A DNA stretch of 64,000 nucleotides, from positions 2,906,001 to 2,970,000 of the forward strand of contig NZ_CP125968.1 of assembly GCF_030067815.1 (NCBI RefSeq), in the 5' to 3' direction. The first letter of the stretch is position 1, and every line of letters begins with the position of its first letter. The notes beneath the pieces were generated by a model, which worked only from the letters and a program-made list of their open reading frames with translations, was not told where the DNA came from and did not search any database. The position numbers were made by a program, and so were the translations under genes. This stretch comes from Sporosarcina thermotolerans (lineage in GTDB: Bacteria > Bacillota > Bacilli > Bacillales_A > Planococcaceae). Positions 38,837-48,327 of the stretch are shown one piece after another.

Positions 38837-40144
38837 TTATCTCTCAAACAACTGATACATGACCATCGCTTTGGCAATGAGTTCCGAATCTGAGAAAAGG
38901 TCGAAGTCCACTTTAACGAACCTACGGCTCATCTGGAGGATTCTTGGTTCAACGGTGACTACACTTCCAAGCTGTACGTGTTTAATGAAGTAGATTGTCA
39001 TGTTTTCAGGTACACTTTCACCGCGCTTACGCATTTTAATCGCCCGGTTGCCAACGTCTGTCAAAAGCGTCGTCAATGCCCCATAGGATAATGATCCAAA
39101 TTGATTTGTCATTTGAGGGACAACAGAGAATTCGACATTCTGCGGGTGATCCGGCACCGCTTTCATCTGTCCTTTAACGATATCATCTATTTTCTCGCCC
39201 TGTTGTGGTTGCCTTTGCGTCATTTGCAATGCCTTCAGTACATCTTGCCGACTAATGATACCTTCTAAAATGTTAGTATCACTCACTACCGGCATTAAAT
39301 CGATGCCCTCCCAAATCATGCTATGACCAGCGGATGCAACACTTGTTTTACCACTTACTGTTATTGGATGTTGGGTCATCACTTTTTCAATCAGATCCGT
39401 TTCATTCTTTCCTACTGCATCCCGTGATGTAACAATTCCAATCAGCCTACCGTTCTTTTCTATGACCGGATACCCGGAATGTGCCGTTTTACGGTTCACT
39501 TCGTTAAAATAACCGACATTGTCCTTCGGGAAGAAAGTGATTGTTTTCTCAAGGGGTGTCACAATGTCTTCTACAAGCAGGATTTCCTTTTCTATTAATT
39601 GGTCGTAAATCGCCCGGTTCAACATAGTCGCAACCGTAAATGAATCATAGCTGGATGAGATGATAGGTAAATTCAATTCATTTGCTAGCTTTTTTGCTTC
39701 ATCGGCAACATCGAAACCTCCTGTGACTAGGACAGCTGCACCTGCGCTTAATGCAAGCTCATGTGCCCTTAGCCTGTTTCCGACAATCAGTAAGCTGCCC
39801 GCGTCTATGTATCGTCTCATATCCTCAAGTTTCATGGCTCCAATGACAAATTTGGTTAGTGTTTTATGAAGTCCATCACGACCTCCTAAAACTACCCCAT
39901 CAACAATATTGACGACTTCAGCATAAGTCAGTCGCTCAATATTCTCCTTCTTTTTCTTTTCAATACGTATTGTTCCCACTCGCTCAATCGTATTGACGAG
40001 CTTTTGGTTTTCAGCTTCCTTAATTGCCCGATATGCTGTGCCTTCACTAACTGACAAGGCCTTTGCAACTTGCCGGACGGAAATTTTTTCGCCGACCGCT
40101 AACCCTTCGATATAACGTAAGATCAATTCATGTTTAGTCGACAT
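38837..40144 (-). CDS. ytoI: CBS/DRTGG/hot-dog regulatory protein YtoI
   Basis: 435 residues: N-terminal winged HTH (1-60, SVRQVAKALSVSEGTAYRAI), DRTGG domain (about 75-185), two CBS domains (about 195-310, IVTSRDAVG and IISRQDVLKAL), and a C-terminal thioesterase-like hot-dog domain (QFGSLSYGALTTLLTDVGNR). The same architecture is found in B. subtilis YtoI. It probably binds a nucleotide at the CBS pair; whether it binds DNA or hydrolyses an acyl thioester is unknown. Confidence 0.88.
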   Translation of the reverse strand: MSTKHELILRYIEGLAVGEKISVRQVAKALSVSEGTAYRAIKEAENQKLVNTIERVGTIRIEKKKKENIERLTYAEVVNIVDGVVLGGRDGLHKTLTKFVIGAMKLEDMRRYIDAGSLLIVGNRLRAHELALSAGAAVLVTGGFDVADEAKKLANELNLPIISSSYDSFTVATMLNRAIYDQLIEKEILLVEDIVTPLEKTITFFPKDNVGYFNEVNRKTAHSGYPVIEKNGRLIGIVTSRDAVGKNETDLIEKVMTQHPITVSGKTSVASAGHSMIWEGIDLMPVVSDTNILEGIISRQDVLKALQMTQRQPQQGEKIDDIVKGQMKAVPDHPQNVEFSVVPQMTNQFGSLSYGALTTLLTDVGNRAIKMRKRGESVPENMTIYFIKHVQLGSVVTVEPRILQMSRRFVKVDFDLFSDSELIAKAMVMYQLFER

Positions 40145-40242
40145 CTTTTCACCTTTTTTCTCTATTTACCTATTCCCATTTTATCATATATCAAAAAGAA
40201 TAGCGTTTACCAAGGCATTGTTAGATTTCGAATTAATTGAAA

Positions 40243-40282
40243 AACCGATTCAGAACATAATTCCACTGTTCGAATCGGTCAA
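40243..40282 (-). terminator. Terminator of ytkL
   Basis: ACCGATTCGAACA pairs with TGTTCTGAATCGGT, with TTTTTC following on the minus strand. Confidence 0.75.
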
Positions 40283-40285
40283 TAT

Positions 40286-40966
40286 TCAAATTTCTATTGA
40301 GTCTCCAGCCTGCATGATGTTCACTTCGTGAGTTGATACAAGATTTTTAAATTGTTGCGGATTTTGCCTGATTGGAGGGAATGTATTGTAATGAATTGGC
40401 ACAACAAGTTTGGGATTCAACAGTTCTACAGCGACCGCAGCGTCTTCAGGTCCCATTGTGAAATTATCCCCAATCGGAAGGAATGCTACGTCGATTGTCT
40501 GACGCTTCCCTATTAAAGCCATATCACCAAATAGCGAAGTATCTCCGGCATGGTAAACCGTTTTTCCTTCTGCGGTAAATAAGATCCCTGAAGGCATTCC
40601 CGTATAGATGATTTCATTTTCATCCGTTGTGTAAGAAGAACTATGGAATGCCTGCGTTAATTTAACGCTCCCGAACTCAAACTCATTCATTCCACCAATA
40701 TTCATGCCATGAGTATTGAGTCCCTGCCAACCGAGGTAAACGGCAAGTTCATTAGGAGCTACGATTAACGGGTTGTATCTTTTAGCAATTTCAATCGTAT
40801 CTCCAACATGGTCATTATGTCCGTGCGTTAGCAAAATAACATCAGGCGTCTGATCGGATGCCTTTAGGTCAGTCAATTCATTTCCCGTGATGAATGGGTC
40901 TATTAATATCGTCTTTCCCGCCGTTTCAATCTTCACGACAGAATGTCCATGATAAGAAATCTTCAT
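40286..40966 (-). CDS. ytkL: Metal-dependent hydrolase of the metallo-beta-lactamase fold (UPF0173)
   Basis: 226 residues. Zinc ligands: H48, H50, D52 and H53 in [10 protein letters not shown], then the later [12 protein letters not shown] and [12 protein letters not shown]0173 members (YtkL, MBL-fold) are cytosolic hydrolases with unknown substrate. Divergent from the Xaa-Pro peptidase gene; GGGGG precedes the ATG. Confidence 0.88.
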   Translation of the reverse strand: MKISYHGHSVVKIETAGKTILIDPFITGNELTDLKASDQTPDVILLTHGHNDHVGDTIEIAKRYNPLIVAPNELAVYLGWQGLNTHGMNIGGMNEFEFGSVKLTQAFHSSSYTTDENEIIYTGMPSGILFTAEGKTVYHAGDTSLFGDMALIGKRQTIDVAFLPIGDNFTMGPEDAAVAVELLNPKLVVPIHYNTFPPIRQNPQQFKNLVSTHEVNIMQAGDSIEI

Positions 40967-41068
40967 TTAAAATCCCCCTCCATATACGTTCATACTTACT
41001 TGTTTCGATAATCAAACACAAAACCCTCTTTTTTGGTATGATAAAATTATCCAAAGAGGAGGGTCAAT

Positions 41069-42164
41069 ATGAATAAAATTCAGGACATTCAGCAATTCTT
41101 GCAAGATGAAAATTTAGATGCAGCGCTCATTACAACTCCAGACAATGTTTTCTATGTATCCGGTTTTAAAAGTGAACCACATGAAAGACTTTTAGGCGTA
41201 ATGGTATTCAAGGAAGCTGAACCATTCGTCATCTGCCCATTAATGGAAGTGCCTGATTTGAAGGCTTCCGGTTGGAATTTTGAAGCCGTCGGACACCAAG
41301 ATACGGAAGATGCTTGGGAAGTACTTGCTGCAGCCGCACGGAAGAGAAATGTTTCGTTAGAGAAAATCGCTATCGAAAAATCTCATTTGACAGTTGAGCG
41401 AATGGAACGAATGGAAGAGCTCTTCGAAGGTGTAACAATTTCCCGTATTGATGAAAAGTTGAATTCCTTAAGAAATATAAAAAGCGAAGACGAGCTTATA
41501 AAGCTGCGAAAGGCGGCAGAATTAGCTGATTATGCAATAGAAGTAGGTTGTAAGGAGATTGCTGAAGGAAAAACAGAACTCGAAATCCTTATGGCAATCG
41601 AGTTTGAAATGAAGGGAAAAGGCGCAGAAAAGATGTCATTCGATACGATGGTATTGTCTGGTCCAAAAACTGCATCTCCTCATGGCAAACCAGGTTCCCG
41701 GAAAATCCAAAAAGGCGATTTCATTCTATTTGACCTCGGTGTTGTTTATGAAGGATATTGCTCCGACATTACAAGAACAGTGGCATTTGGAGAGCCATCC
41801 GAAAAACAGCGTGAGATTTATGAAACAGTTAGAAAAGCCGAACAGGCGGCAATGGATTTAGTCCGTCCTGGAGTGAAGGCACGTGAATTGGACAAGGTTC
41901 TGAGATGTCATAACGGAAGCCGGATATGGTGAGTACTTCACCCACCGCCTCGGGCATGGACTCGGCATTTCTGTACATGAATTCCCATCCATCACCGGGA
42001 CAAATGATCTTGAACTTCAAGAGGGCATGGTCTTTACGATAGAACCAGGAATTTATAATCCAGAAATCACAGGTGTGCGTATTGAAGATGATGTCGTCGT
42101 CACAGCTGACGGAGTTGAAGTTTTAACTAAGTTCCCTAAAGAATTAAAAATCATAGAAGCATAA
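41069..42164 (+). pseudogene. Xaa-Pro dipeptidase/aminopeptidase (M24), frameshifted
   Basis: M24B pita-bread metallopeptidase. N-terminal creatinase-like domain (1 to about 130) and catalytic domain with metal ligands in [29 protein letters not shown] and TIEPGIYN. It releases proline-linked residues from dipeptides or peptide N termini. The frame breaks at about 41897-41905: GTTCTGAGATGTC is two bases short (or one too long) for a read-through such as V-L-R-D-V. The second part then reads [17 protein letters not shown] to the stop at 42164. GAGGAGGG precedes the ATG. Restored length is about 365 residues. Confidence 0.87.
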
Positions 42165-42166
42165 AA

Positions 42167-42198
42167 AATGCTGTCCGGTTTTCCGGACAGCGTTTTCA
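42167..42198. terminator. Bidirectional terminator between Xaa-Pro peptidase and ald
   Basis: ATGCTGTCCGG TTTT CCGGACAGCGT: an almost perfect stem between convergent genes, A-rich before and T-rich after. Confidence 0.85.
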
Positions 42199-43310
42199 TT
42201 ACCCCAATAAAGTTTCTGCAGGCACATACTCAATGCCTTGCGCTTCAGCAACAGCTTTGTATGTGACATGGCCTTCCAATGTATTGATCCCCTTTTGCAA
42301 GGCAGGGTTATCCAAGCACGCTTGCTTATATCCCTTATTTGCAATTTGCAATGCATATGGCACCGTTACGTTTGTCAATGCCATTGTTGACGTGCGTGGA
42401 ACAGCACCTGGCATATTTGAGACAGCATAATGGACGATTCCATGCTTCTCATACGTTGGATTGTCGTGAGTAGTTACACGGTCGGATGTTTCAAAGATTC
42501 CACCTTGGTCGATAGCGATATCGACAAGTACAGAGCCCGGCTTCATCGATTTAACCATTTCTTCAGAAACCAATTTCGGAGCCTTTGCACCCGGAACTAA
42601 TACACATCCTATAACAAGATCAGATTCCTTGACTGATTCGGCAATATTGAATGGATTGGAAACAAGAGTCTGGATGTCGTTTCCGAACATTTCATCTAAT
42701 TGGCGAAGACGATCAACTGATAAATCCAAGACAGTTACTTGTGCACCCATCCCAACTGCAATTTTAGCGGCATTTGTACCCGCTTGTCCCCACCAATTAC
42801 AGTTACTTTACCGCGTGATACTCCAGGAACACCTGACAGAAGGATTCCTTTACCCCCATTGATTTTCTCAAGGTATTGCGCACCGATTTGAGTAGCCATT
42901 CTTCCAGCCACTTCACTCATAGGAGCTAATAATGGCAAAGAATTATTGACTTGTACAGTTTCGTAAGCGATTCCAATTACTTTATTATCAAGTAATGCTT
43001 TAGTCAATTCCAATTCAGGAGCAAGATGTAGATATGTGAATAAAATAAGCCCTTCGCGGAAATAACCATACTCAGATGCAAGCGGTTCCTTAACTTTCAT
43101 GACCATATCCGCTTCCCAAGCTTCACCTGCCGTCTCGACAATTTCCGCGCCTGCATTGACATAATCTTCATCAGTGAAGCTCGATCCAAGACCCGCTCCT
43201 GTTTCGATCAACACCTCATGTCCTGCAGATTTCAAATTGAAAGCCCCAGCAGGCGTCATTGCAACCCGATTTTCATTATTCTTGATTTCTTTTGGAACAC
43301 CTATGCGCAT
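42199..43310 (-). pseudogene. ald: Alanine dehydrogenase, frameshifted
   Basis: Oxidative deamination of L-alanine to pyruvate with NAD; used for alanine catabolism and, in B. subtilis, during sporulation. N terminus [20 protein letters not shown], pyruvate-binding [12 protein letters not shown], Rossmann segment KVTVIGGG(Q)AGTNAAKIA, and [22 protein letters not shown]4 run at 42788-42791 is one base short; with G5 on the coding strand [19 protein letters not shown] reads through. ATG at 43310 behind GGGGGATTGGAA. About 370 residues restored. Confidence 0.92.
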
Positions 43311-43573
43311 TTCCAATCCCCCTAAATATTGATAATAAGTTGGCCGATTCGACACATAATATGAAAGGACCAATGTACAATCAATTCTATCAGATTTGTT
43401 ATTAGATTGCCGCATTTTAATTATACAATCGAATTTTCAGATTTATATTAAGTGAATACACTTTCCCCACTGTGACAATTTCGTCGAATTTGTCAGGAAA
43501 TTGGAAGGGTTTTTGTGATTTTTGTAGAATATAATTAATATGTAAGTAAAATCTACAGGATGGAGTGAAGAAC

Positions 43574-44020
43574 ATGGTACTAAAATATGACCAAATTATT
43601 GTGGCTGTTGATGGATCCAAGGAATCTAAATGGGCTTTCAAAAAAGCAGTTGGCATAGCAGAGCGGAACAATGCTACACTGAATTTGGTGAATATCATCG
43701 ACACACGTTCATATGCGGCTGTAGAGGCATACGATCGTTCCATCGCCGAACGGGCACAGAAATTTGCCGAAGAATTACTTAATGAATATAAGCAAGAAGC
43801 TGAAACTGCAGGTTTGCAAAATGTGAACATCATTGTAGAATATGGCTCCCCTAAAACAATGATTTCCCGTGACATTTCAAAAAAAGTCGAGGCTGACCTT
43901 ATTATCTGCGGAGCAACTGGACTAAACAAAGTCGAACGCTTCTTGATTGGTAGCGTATCTGAAAACATCGTACGATCCTCTTCATGTGATGTGCTTGTTG
44001 TAAGAACACCTGAAGAATAA
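43574..44020 (+). CDS. Universal stress protein (UspA family)
   Basis: 148 residues, a single Usp domain: DQIIVAVDGSKESKWAFKKA at the N terminus and the ATP-binding GATGLNKVERFLIGSVSENI near the C terminus (G2xG9xGS pattern). It belongs to the ATP-binding Usp type; role in general stress is inferred. ATG at 43574 is preferred over GTG at 43565 because GGATGGAG lies at the right distance. Own promoter region and own terminator. Confidence 0.9.
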   Translation: MVLKYDQIIVAVDGSKESKWAFKKAVGIAERNNATLNLVNIIDTRSYAAVEAYDRSIAERAQKFAEELLNEYKQEAETAGLQNVNIIVEYGSPKTMISRDISKKVEADLIICGATGLNKVERFLIGSVSENIVRSSSCDVLVVRTPEE

Positions 44021-44033
44021 AACATATTGCAGA

Positions 44034-44083
44034 AAGGGCTGTCTAGATAGTCAGTAAAAACTGATTGTCTGTGACAGCCCTTT
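44034..44083 (+). terminator. Terminator of universal stress gene
   Basis: AAGGGCTGTC...GACAGCCCTTT with an inner TCAGT/ACTGA stem; T-rich tail. Confidence 0.8.
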
Positions 44084-44108
44084 ATCAATTATGCTATGGG
44101 TACTGTTG

Positions 44109-44240
44109 ATTTGCGCTCCAGACGGCACGCTTTCCGGAGGGCGTGCGGTGAACCAACCCGTTCGCTTCGCTTCCATTGGTTGTTTCACCTGTCCCGCTGA
44201 TCCTCCCGGAGTCGGCCGTCTTCCGCTCCAATCAACTAAG
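44109..44240 (+). repeat. Structured intergenic repeat, short-core form (copy 5)
   Basis: Left end GCTCCAGACGGCACGCTTTCCGG, core AACCAACCCGTTCGCTTCGC and TTGGTTGTTTCACC, right end CGGAGTCGGCCGTCTTCCGC then CTCCAATCAACTAAG. The outer bases match the family, but compensating changes in both arms (GACGGC/GCCGTC) preserve pairing. The 44021-44383 gap otherwise holds only the terminator and A+T-rich sequence. Confidence 0.75.
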
Positions 44241-44383
44241 TGTTTGTTTCTATACTTCAAGCGCAAAAAAGACAGAACTTAGAAACTTCATAAATTCCCT
44301 CTCCCAATTTCAATTGAACTACTTTATGAAACATTGCAATCTGCACCATCGATTACGAATGCACTATCATCAAAATGATTTTT

Positions 44384-44689
44384 CTAATGAATTTTCAAAT
44401 CACCATTCTTCATACGAATTTGTTTGGCCTTATAAATCTTAAGTAACTCATCAACACTCCAAAAAAGGAAAGAAGATAGAAGAGAGAGCAATAAAAGAAA
44501 TTTCATTGGTTCCCAACCCTCTTCATTTCTATGTATAATCATGATAAATGCAGTAGCAAGAATTAAATGAATTACTAATGCAGCTCCCACTCTTCCTATC
44601 CCCTTTAATTTTTTAGTGACAAAATCGGATAGTACGGAACTTGGCAACCCATAGAGCAAAAGGATAGGGAATAAATTCATTCCAATCAT
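44384..44689 (-). CDS. Small integral membrane protein, unknown function
   Basis: 101 residues with three clear membrane segments (about 5-20, 33-52, 62-79) and a basic, polar C-terminal tail (IYKAKQIRMKNGDLK). It resembles UPF0715-type Bacillus membrane proteins in size and in the LYGLPSSVLSDF motif, but this is only a guess. No strong ribosome site precedes the ATG (only GGGG at about 12 bases). It stands alone between a repeat and the dapA leader, so it could also be decaying. Confidence 0.5.
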   Translation of the reverse strand: MIGMNLFPILLLYGLPSSVLSDFVTKKLKGIGRVGAALVIHLILATAFIMIIHRNEEGWEPMKFLLLLSLLSSFLFWSVDELLKIYKAKQIRMKNGDLKIH

Positions 44690-44931
44690 TATTACAAACC
44701 CCGATGGTTCTATAAGGAAAAGAATACATGAACTTCTAATTTTTCTCTATTTTATTCCATTGATATTTCTGATGATTGAAGCGTCCTCCCAAAGCGGAAA
44801 TCACCATTTTTGCAGACTATTTTTAATAATATACATTACTTTAGTCCAATCTAATAACTTTTGCTTGCATTTATTATCAATAAGGGTTAAGGTTTTAGTA
44901 ATTTAATACTTACTTATTTCGAAAGTTTTGA
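44690..44931. other. A+T-rich stretch, no gene seen
   Basis: Between the small membrane protein gene and the lysine riboswitch. No open frame with a ribosome site; a possible dapA promoter (TTGCAT, 17 bases, TAAGGT near 44870-44898) is weak. Confidence 0.4.
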
Positions 44932-45168
44932 AGTAAGGATAGAGGCGCAAAGACCATCAGTACACATTCGGAGGATAATGAGATCCTGTGATGAGTGTGG
45001 AAAGGGGAATTTGCCGAAGTGGAGAGAATCTCATTCTTCTTGAAGCTGGTTCTGGGTTGAATAAGTCCAGGATTGTCATATAGGAAACTATATGGAGGGC
45101 TATCTTATGCAGAGAAATAATTTATTTATTATTTCAAAGCAACAACGAGCCCTCGTTGTTGCTTTTTG
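44932..45168 (+). ncRNA. Lysine riboswitch (L-box) upstream of dapA
   Basis: Conserved parts in order: AAGGATAGAGGCGCA near 44935, GATGAG and GGAAAGGGGAATTTGCCGAAG near 44990-45020, CTGGTTCTGGGTTGAATAAG near 45045, and TATGGAGGGCTATCTT near 45092. The AGGATAG/CTATCTT pair forms P1. It is followed by a terminator, AAGCAACAACGA/TCGTTGTTGCTT with T5 (45137-45168). Lysine binding would stop transcription before dapA. Confidence 0.93.
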
Positions 45169-45237
45169 CGTTCATCAACAAACCGCCCTCCACCCTCTAT
45201 TTATTTTTTAAAAAATAAATGATAGGACGTGGAGATT

Positions 45238-46125
45238 ATGAATTTCGGACAAATTGTAACAGCTATGGTGACACCTTTTAACGAGCATGGGGAAATTGAC
45301 TTCCCTGCAACAAGAAACTTGATCAATCATTTACTTGCGAACGGAACTGACGCTTTAGTAGTGGCTGGTACTACAGGTGAATCACCTACATTGACGACAG
45401 AAGAAAAAATTACGTTATTCAAGTTTACTGTAGATGTCGTTGCCGGAAGGGTTCCGGTTATTGCCGGTACTGGTTCAAACAACACAAGAGAATCCGTGGA
45501 GCTGACTATTCAAGCAGAAAATATTGGTGTAGATGCAGTAATGCTTGTCGCAGCTTATTATAATAATCCTTGTCAAGAAGGCTTATATCAGCACTTTAAG
45601 ACAATTGCAGAAGCCACTTCCCTACCAGTAATGCTTTACAATATTCCTGGACGCAGTGTCGTCAACATCACGGTAGACACAATCGTCCGCCTATCGGCAA
45701 TTCCAAATATCGTGGCCCTCAAAGAAGCTAACGGTAATTTAGACGCGATGTCCGAGGTCATCGACCGGACGCCTGTCGGTTTTTCACTGTATAGCGGCGA
45801 TGATGCTTTAACAATTCCAGTTTTGTCTATTGGTGGGGTAGGTGTTGTTTCCGTCTCATCACATATAATAGGAAACGAAATGCAATCTATGATTCGAAAC
45901 TTTAAACTTGGCGATATTCAACAGGCCGCAAAAGAACATCGCAGACTGTTGCCAATGATGAAAGCTCTTTTCGTCGCACCAAACCCATCCGGTGTAAAAG
46001 CCGCGTTGAATTTAACAGGGGTCTCCGTCGGCGGAGTCCGCTTACCTATGATTCCATTGAATGACGAACAACTGCTTATCGTACAAAAAGCCTTGACTGT
46101 TAACGAAGAAGTAATTATTTATTAA
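45238..46125 (+). CDS. dapA: 4-hydroxy-tetrahydrodipicolinate synthase
   Basis: 295 residues, class I aldolase fold. TTGESPTLT binds pyruvate, Tyr lies in MLYNIPGRSV, and the Schiff-base Lys is in IVALKEANGNLD. It condenses pyruvate with aspartate semialdehyde, the first step to lysine, diaminopimelate and dipicolinate (wall and spore cortex/core). ATG at 45238; AGGACG lies 8-13 bases upstream. Sole gene behind the lysine riboswitch, with its own terminator. Confidence 0.95.
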   Translation: MNFGQIVTAMVTPFNEHGEIDFPATRNLINHLLANGTDALVVAGTTGESPTLTTEEKITLFKFTVDVVAGRVPVIAGTGSNNTRESVELTIQAENIGVDAVMLVAAYYNNPCQEGLYQHFKTIAEATSLPVMLYNIPGRSVVNITVDTIVRLSAIPNIVALKEANGNLDAMSEVIDRTPVGFSLYSGDDALTIPVLSIGGVGVVSVSSHIIGNEMQSMIRNFKLGDIQQAAKEHRRLLPMMKALFVAPNPSGVKAALNLTGVSVGGVRLPMIPLNDEQLLIVQKALTVNEEVIIY

Positions 46126-46139
46126 TTCAAGTTTAATTA

Positions 46140-46187
46140 AAAAAGCGACATGCCATTCCGAATAGGAACAGCATGTCGCTTTTTTTG
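46140..46187. terminator. Bidirectional terminator between dapA and ytxK
   Basis: AAAAAGCGACATGC and GCATGTCGCTTTTTTT pair fully around a 17-base loop between convergent genes. Confidence 0.88.
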
Positions 46188-46196
46188 TACTTACTT

Positions 46197-47114
46197 TTAT
46201 TGTTCATCGACCCATTCATCAATCTTACGCAAGAATGATGCCATTGCATGTTTATCCGACATAGTCGGTACTTTCGTTAAAAGGACATCAGGTGTGCCTT
46301 TCATGTTCGCTTCAGGCTTCTGAAGCACAAGGATGCTTTTCTCATGAACCGTACTTCTAAATAATGACTCCGGCAGTTGAATAACCGCACGTACCAGTGC
46401 ATTCTTTTTCACATATCGGTGAAGCAAGGATGATTGGTCCGATTCAAATAGGGAAGCCGGGACAAGGAAAATGCCATATCCCCCACCCTTCAAATGATTC
46501 ATGGATTGTTCGATGAATAGATGATGCGAATAAGCATGTCCTTCGGCTGGCATCATTTCAAAATTGAGTGCATTGTCATCATCAGGATAAAACCCAACTG
46601 GTAGATCACAAACAACTAAATCAACCGGGTCAACCATTAATGGACGCAACGCATCCTGTACAAAAAACTGTACAGGCTGTTCAAGTAAATTTGAGGAAAC
46701 CGCTGAAAGTCTTACTAATAGCTCATCGATTTCTACGGATGTAGCTACCGTTTTCTCACCCATCGCATTCATAACAGTAAACAAGAGATTTCCTGTGCCC
46801 GCAGCGGGATCTAATAATGTCACTTGATCTTTTTTATCCATCAGTCGACTTGCAAAGTGCCCGATCAGCATGCCAATCGCGTCAGGCGTCATCTGATGAT
46901 TCGGTTGCGCGTGCTCCTTCATTCCTTTTAAAACCGCGAGCTGAATGCCTCTACGAATTTCTTCCTTTGTAACTGACGCATTTAACCTTGGCATAACTTC
47001 GCCAGATAACCATTGATTGCACGCCTCAATTATGGACTCTAAATAAAGATTTTCCTTATTGGAAGTAGCAAACTCGTCTAAAAACTTAAAGATATGTTCA
47101 GTATTTGTTACCAT
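46197..47114 (-). CDS. ytxK: SAM-dependent methyltransferase YtxK
   Basis: 305 residues. Class I Rossmann methyltransferase of the N6-adenine type: motif I DPAAGTGNLL and a degenerate NPPY-like motif IV, here CDLPVGFYP. A helical N-terminal domain precedes it. In B. subtilis it lies between tpx and ackA; ackA is absent here. The substrate is unknown; the altered motif IV makes DNA methylation uncertain. ATG at 47114 behind AGAGGG. Confidence 0.85.
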   Translation of the reverse strand: MVTNTEHIFKFLDEFATSNKENLYLESIIEACNQWLSGEVMPRLNASVTKEEIRRGIQLAVLKGMKEHAQPNHQMTPDAIGMLIGHFASRLMDKKDQVTLLDPAAGTGNLLFTVMNAMGEKTVATSVEIDELLVRLSAVSSNLLEQPVQFFVQDALRPLMVDPVDLVVCDLPVGFYPDDDNALNFEMMPAEGHAYSHHLFIEQSMNHLKGGGYGIFLVPASLFESDQSSLLHRYVKKNALVRAVIQLPESLFRSTVHEKSILVLQKPEANMKGTPDVLLTKVPTMSDKHAMASFLRKIDEWVDEQ

Positions 47115-47153
47115 TTTTATCCCTCTTATCAATTCTCAAAAATATATTGCTGT

Positions 47154-47180
47154 TAAAAGCCCACCCGTTTCCGAGTGGGC
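47154..47180 (-). terminator. Terminator of tpx
   Basis: GCCCACTCGG/CGGGTGGGC-type stem just after the tpx stop, with TTTT downstream on the minus strand. Confidence 0.75.
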
Positions 47181-47186
47181 CAATTA

Positions 47187-47693
47187 TTATTTGGTTAATT
47201 CTTTTACAGCTTTAATCGCTTTTTCGTAATCCGGATGATCCGTTACTTCATTTACATATTCTACGTAAGTGACAGTATCATCTTTGTCGATGACAAAGAT
47301 AGACCGAGTTAATAAACGCAATTCATTTATAGCGACGCCAAATGCTTCACCAAATGAAAGATCACGATGGTCTGACAACGTCTTGACGTTCATAGCATCT
47401 TCCGCATTGACCCATCTTGCTTGAGCAAAAGGAAGATCAACGGAGATTGTCAAAACTTCAACATCATCTCCAAGTGAATAGGCCTCTTCGTTGAATTTTT
47501 TCGTTTGCAAAGAACAGACACCTGTGTCAAGTGAAGGAACAACGCTGATCAAGCGAATTTTTCCTTTTGAATCGTTCAATGTAACTGGCTGTAAATCATT
47601 CGAAAGAACTGTGAAATCTGGAGCTTTGTCGCCTACCGCAACTTCTTTACCAAGCAATGTAACGGGATTTTGTTTAAAAGTAACATTAGCCAT
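47187..47693 (-). CDS. tpx: Thiol peroxidase Tpx lacking the resolving cysteine
   Basis: 168 residues, atypical 2-Cys peroxiredoxin family. The peroxidatic Cys60 is in PSLDTGVCSLQTKKF, with the supporting Thr and Arg in DLPFAQARW. Family members have the resolving Cys directly after RW; here that position (95) is Val (ARWVNAED) and no other Cys exists in the protein. It probably works as a 1-Cys enzyme with an external thiol. It reduces H2O2 and alkyl peroxides. AGGAGG precedes the ATG. Same neighbour order as B. subtilis (ytxK-tpx). Confidence 0.93.
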   Translation of the reverse strand: MANVTFKQNPVTLLGKEVAVGDKAPDFTVLSNDLQPVTLNDSKGKIRLISVVPSLDTGVCSLQTKKFNEEAYSLGDDVEVLTISVDLPFAQARWVNAEDAMNVKTLSDHRDLSFGEAFGVAINELRLLTRSIFVIDKDDTVTYVEYVNEVTDHPDYEKAIKAVKELTK

Positions 47694-47727
47694 GAAGACG
47701 CCTCCTATATCATTTCATTTCATTCTA

Positions 47728-48312
47728 CTAAACAATTGTTCCCGCTTGCAACTCTTCGCCCTTTTGCAAACGCTTTGTCTCAACCACTTCTTTTTCGAAT
47801 GACTGCTCATGGATGACATAGGTATCCGCAAACAGATCATGCAATGCTTCTTTTTTAGGCATAAAAATCACCAATAGGTAAGGAATAGTCAAAAGTTTCG
47901 ATATGAAACGTCCGATAACCTCTCTAAAAAGAATTGTTCCCCAAGAAAGCTCCCCACCGTCTTTTTGAACAACTTTAATGCCTATTATCATTTTCCCGAT
48001 TGTTTGACTGAAAAATTTCGTCATTAGGGCAAAGTAAGTTAGGAATACTACAAAGATTACCACCTTGTACGAACTGAAAAGCAGAAAGCCCGGATTGGAA
48101 ATTTTGATGTCAAAAATTCTAAATATCGGTTTGATGAGAATTCCACTTACTGCTGACACCATCATCAAGTCAATTACATAAGCCCAGAAACGGGTCCAGA
48201 AACCCGCCAATTTCGGCCTGAATTGTTCTGTTCTTATAATTTCATATTGTGGAAGGTGACTTTGCCCGGTAACATCCGCCATCGATTGATTTTGATTTAC
48301 ATCATCCGTCAT
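47728..48312 (-). CDS. yteJ: RDD-family membrane protein YteJ
   Basis: 194 residues. RDD block with ARG-type start RPKLAGFWTRFWAYVIDLMM, further hydrophobic segments about 80-100 and 125-150, and FLIPYLLVIF-like end helices; polar C-terminal tail. In B. subtilis yteJ follows sppA and YteJ inhibits SppA-dependent proteolysis. It starts 15 bases after sppA, so the two are cotranscribed. Confidence 0.85.
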   Translation of the reverse strand: MTDDVNQNQSMADVTGQSHLPQYEIIRTEQFRPKLAGFWTRFWAYVIDLMMVSAVSGILIKPIFRIFDIKISNPGFLLFSSYKVVIFVVFLTYFALMTKFFSQTIGKMIIGIKVVQKDGGELSWGTILFREVIGRFISKLLTIPYLLVIFMPKKEALHDLFADTYVIHEQSFEKEVVETKRLQKGEELQAGTIV

Positions 48313-48327
48313 GTCAGTTCCCCTCCC

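Noticed and set aside
43417..44088. 223-residue open frame antisense to the universal stress gene
   Set aside because: It is the mirror of a strongly coding frame, has no ribosome site and no recognisable protein features.
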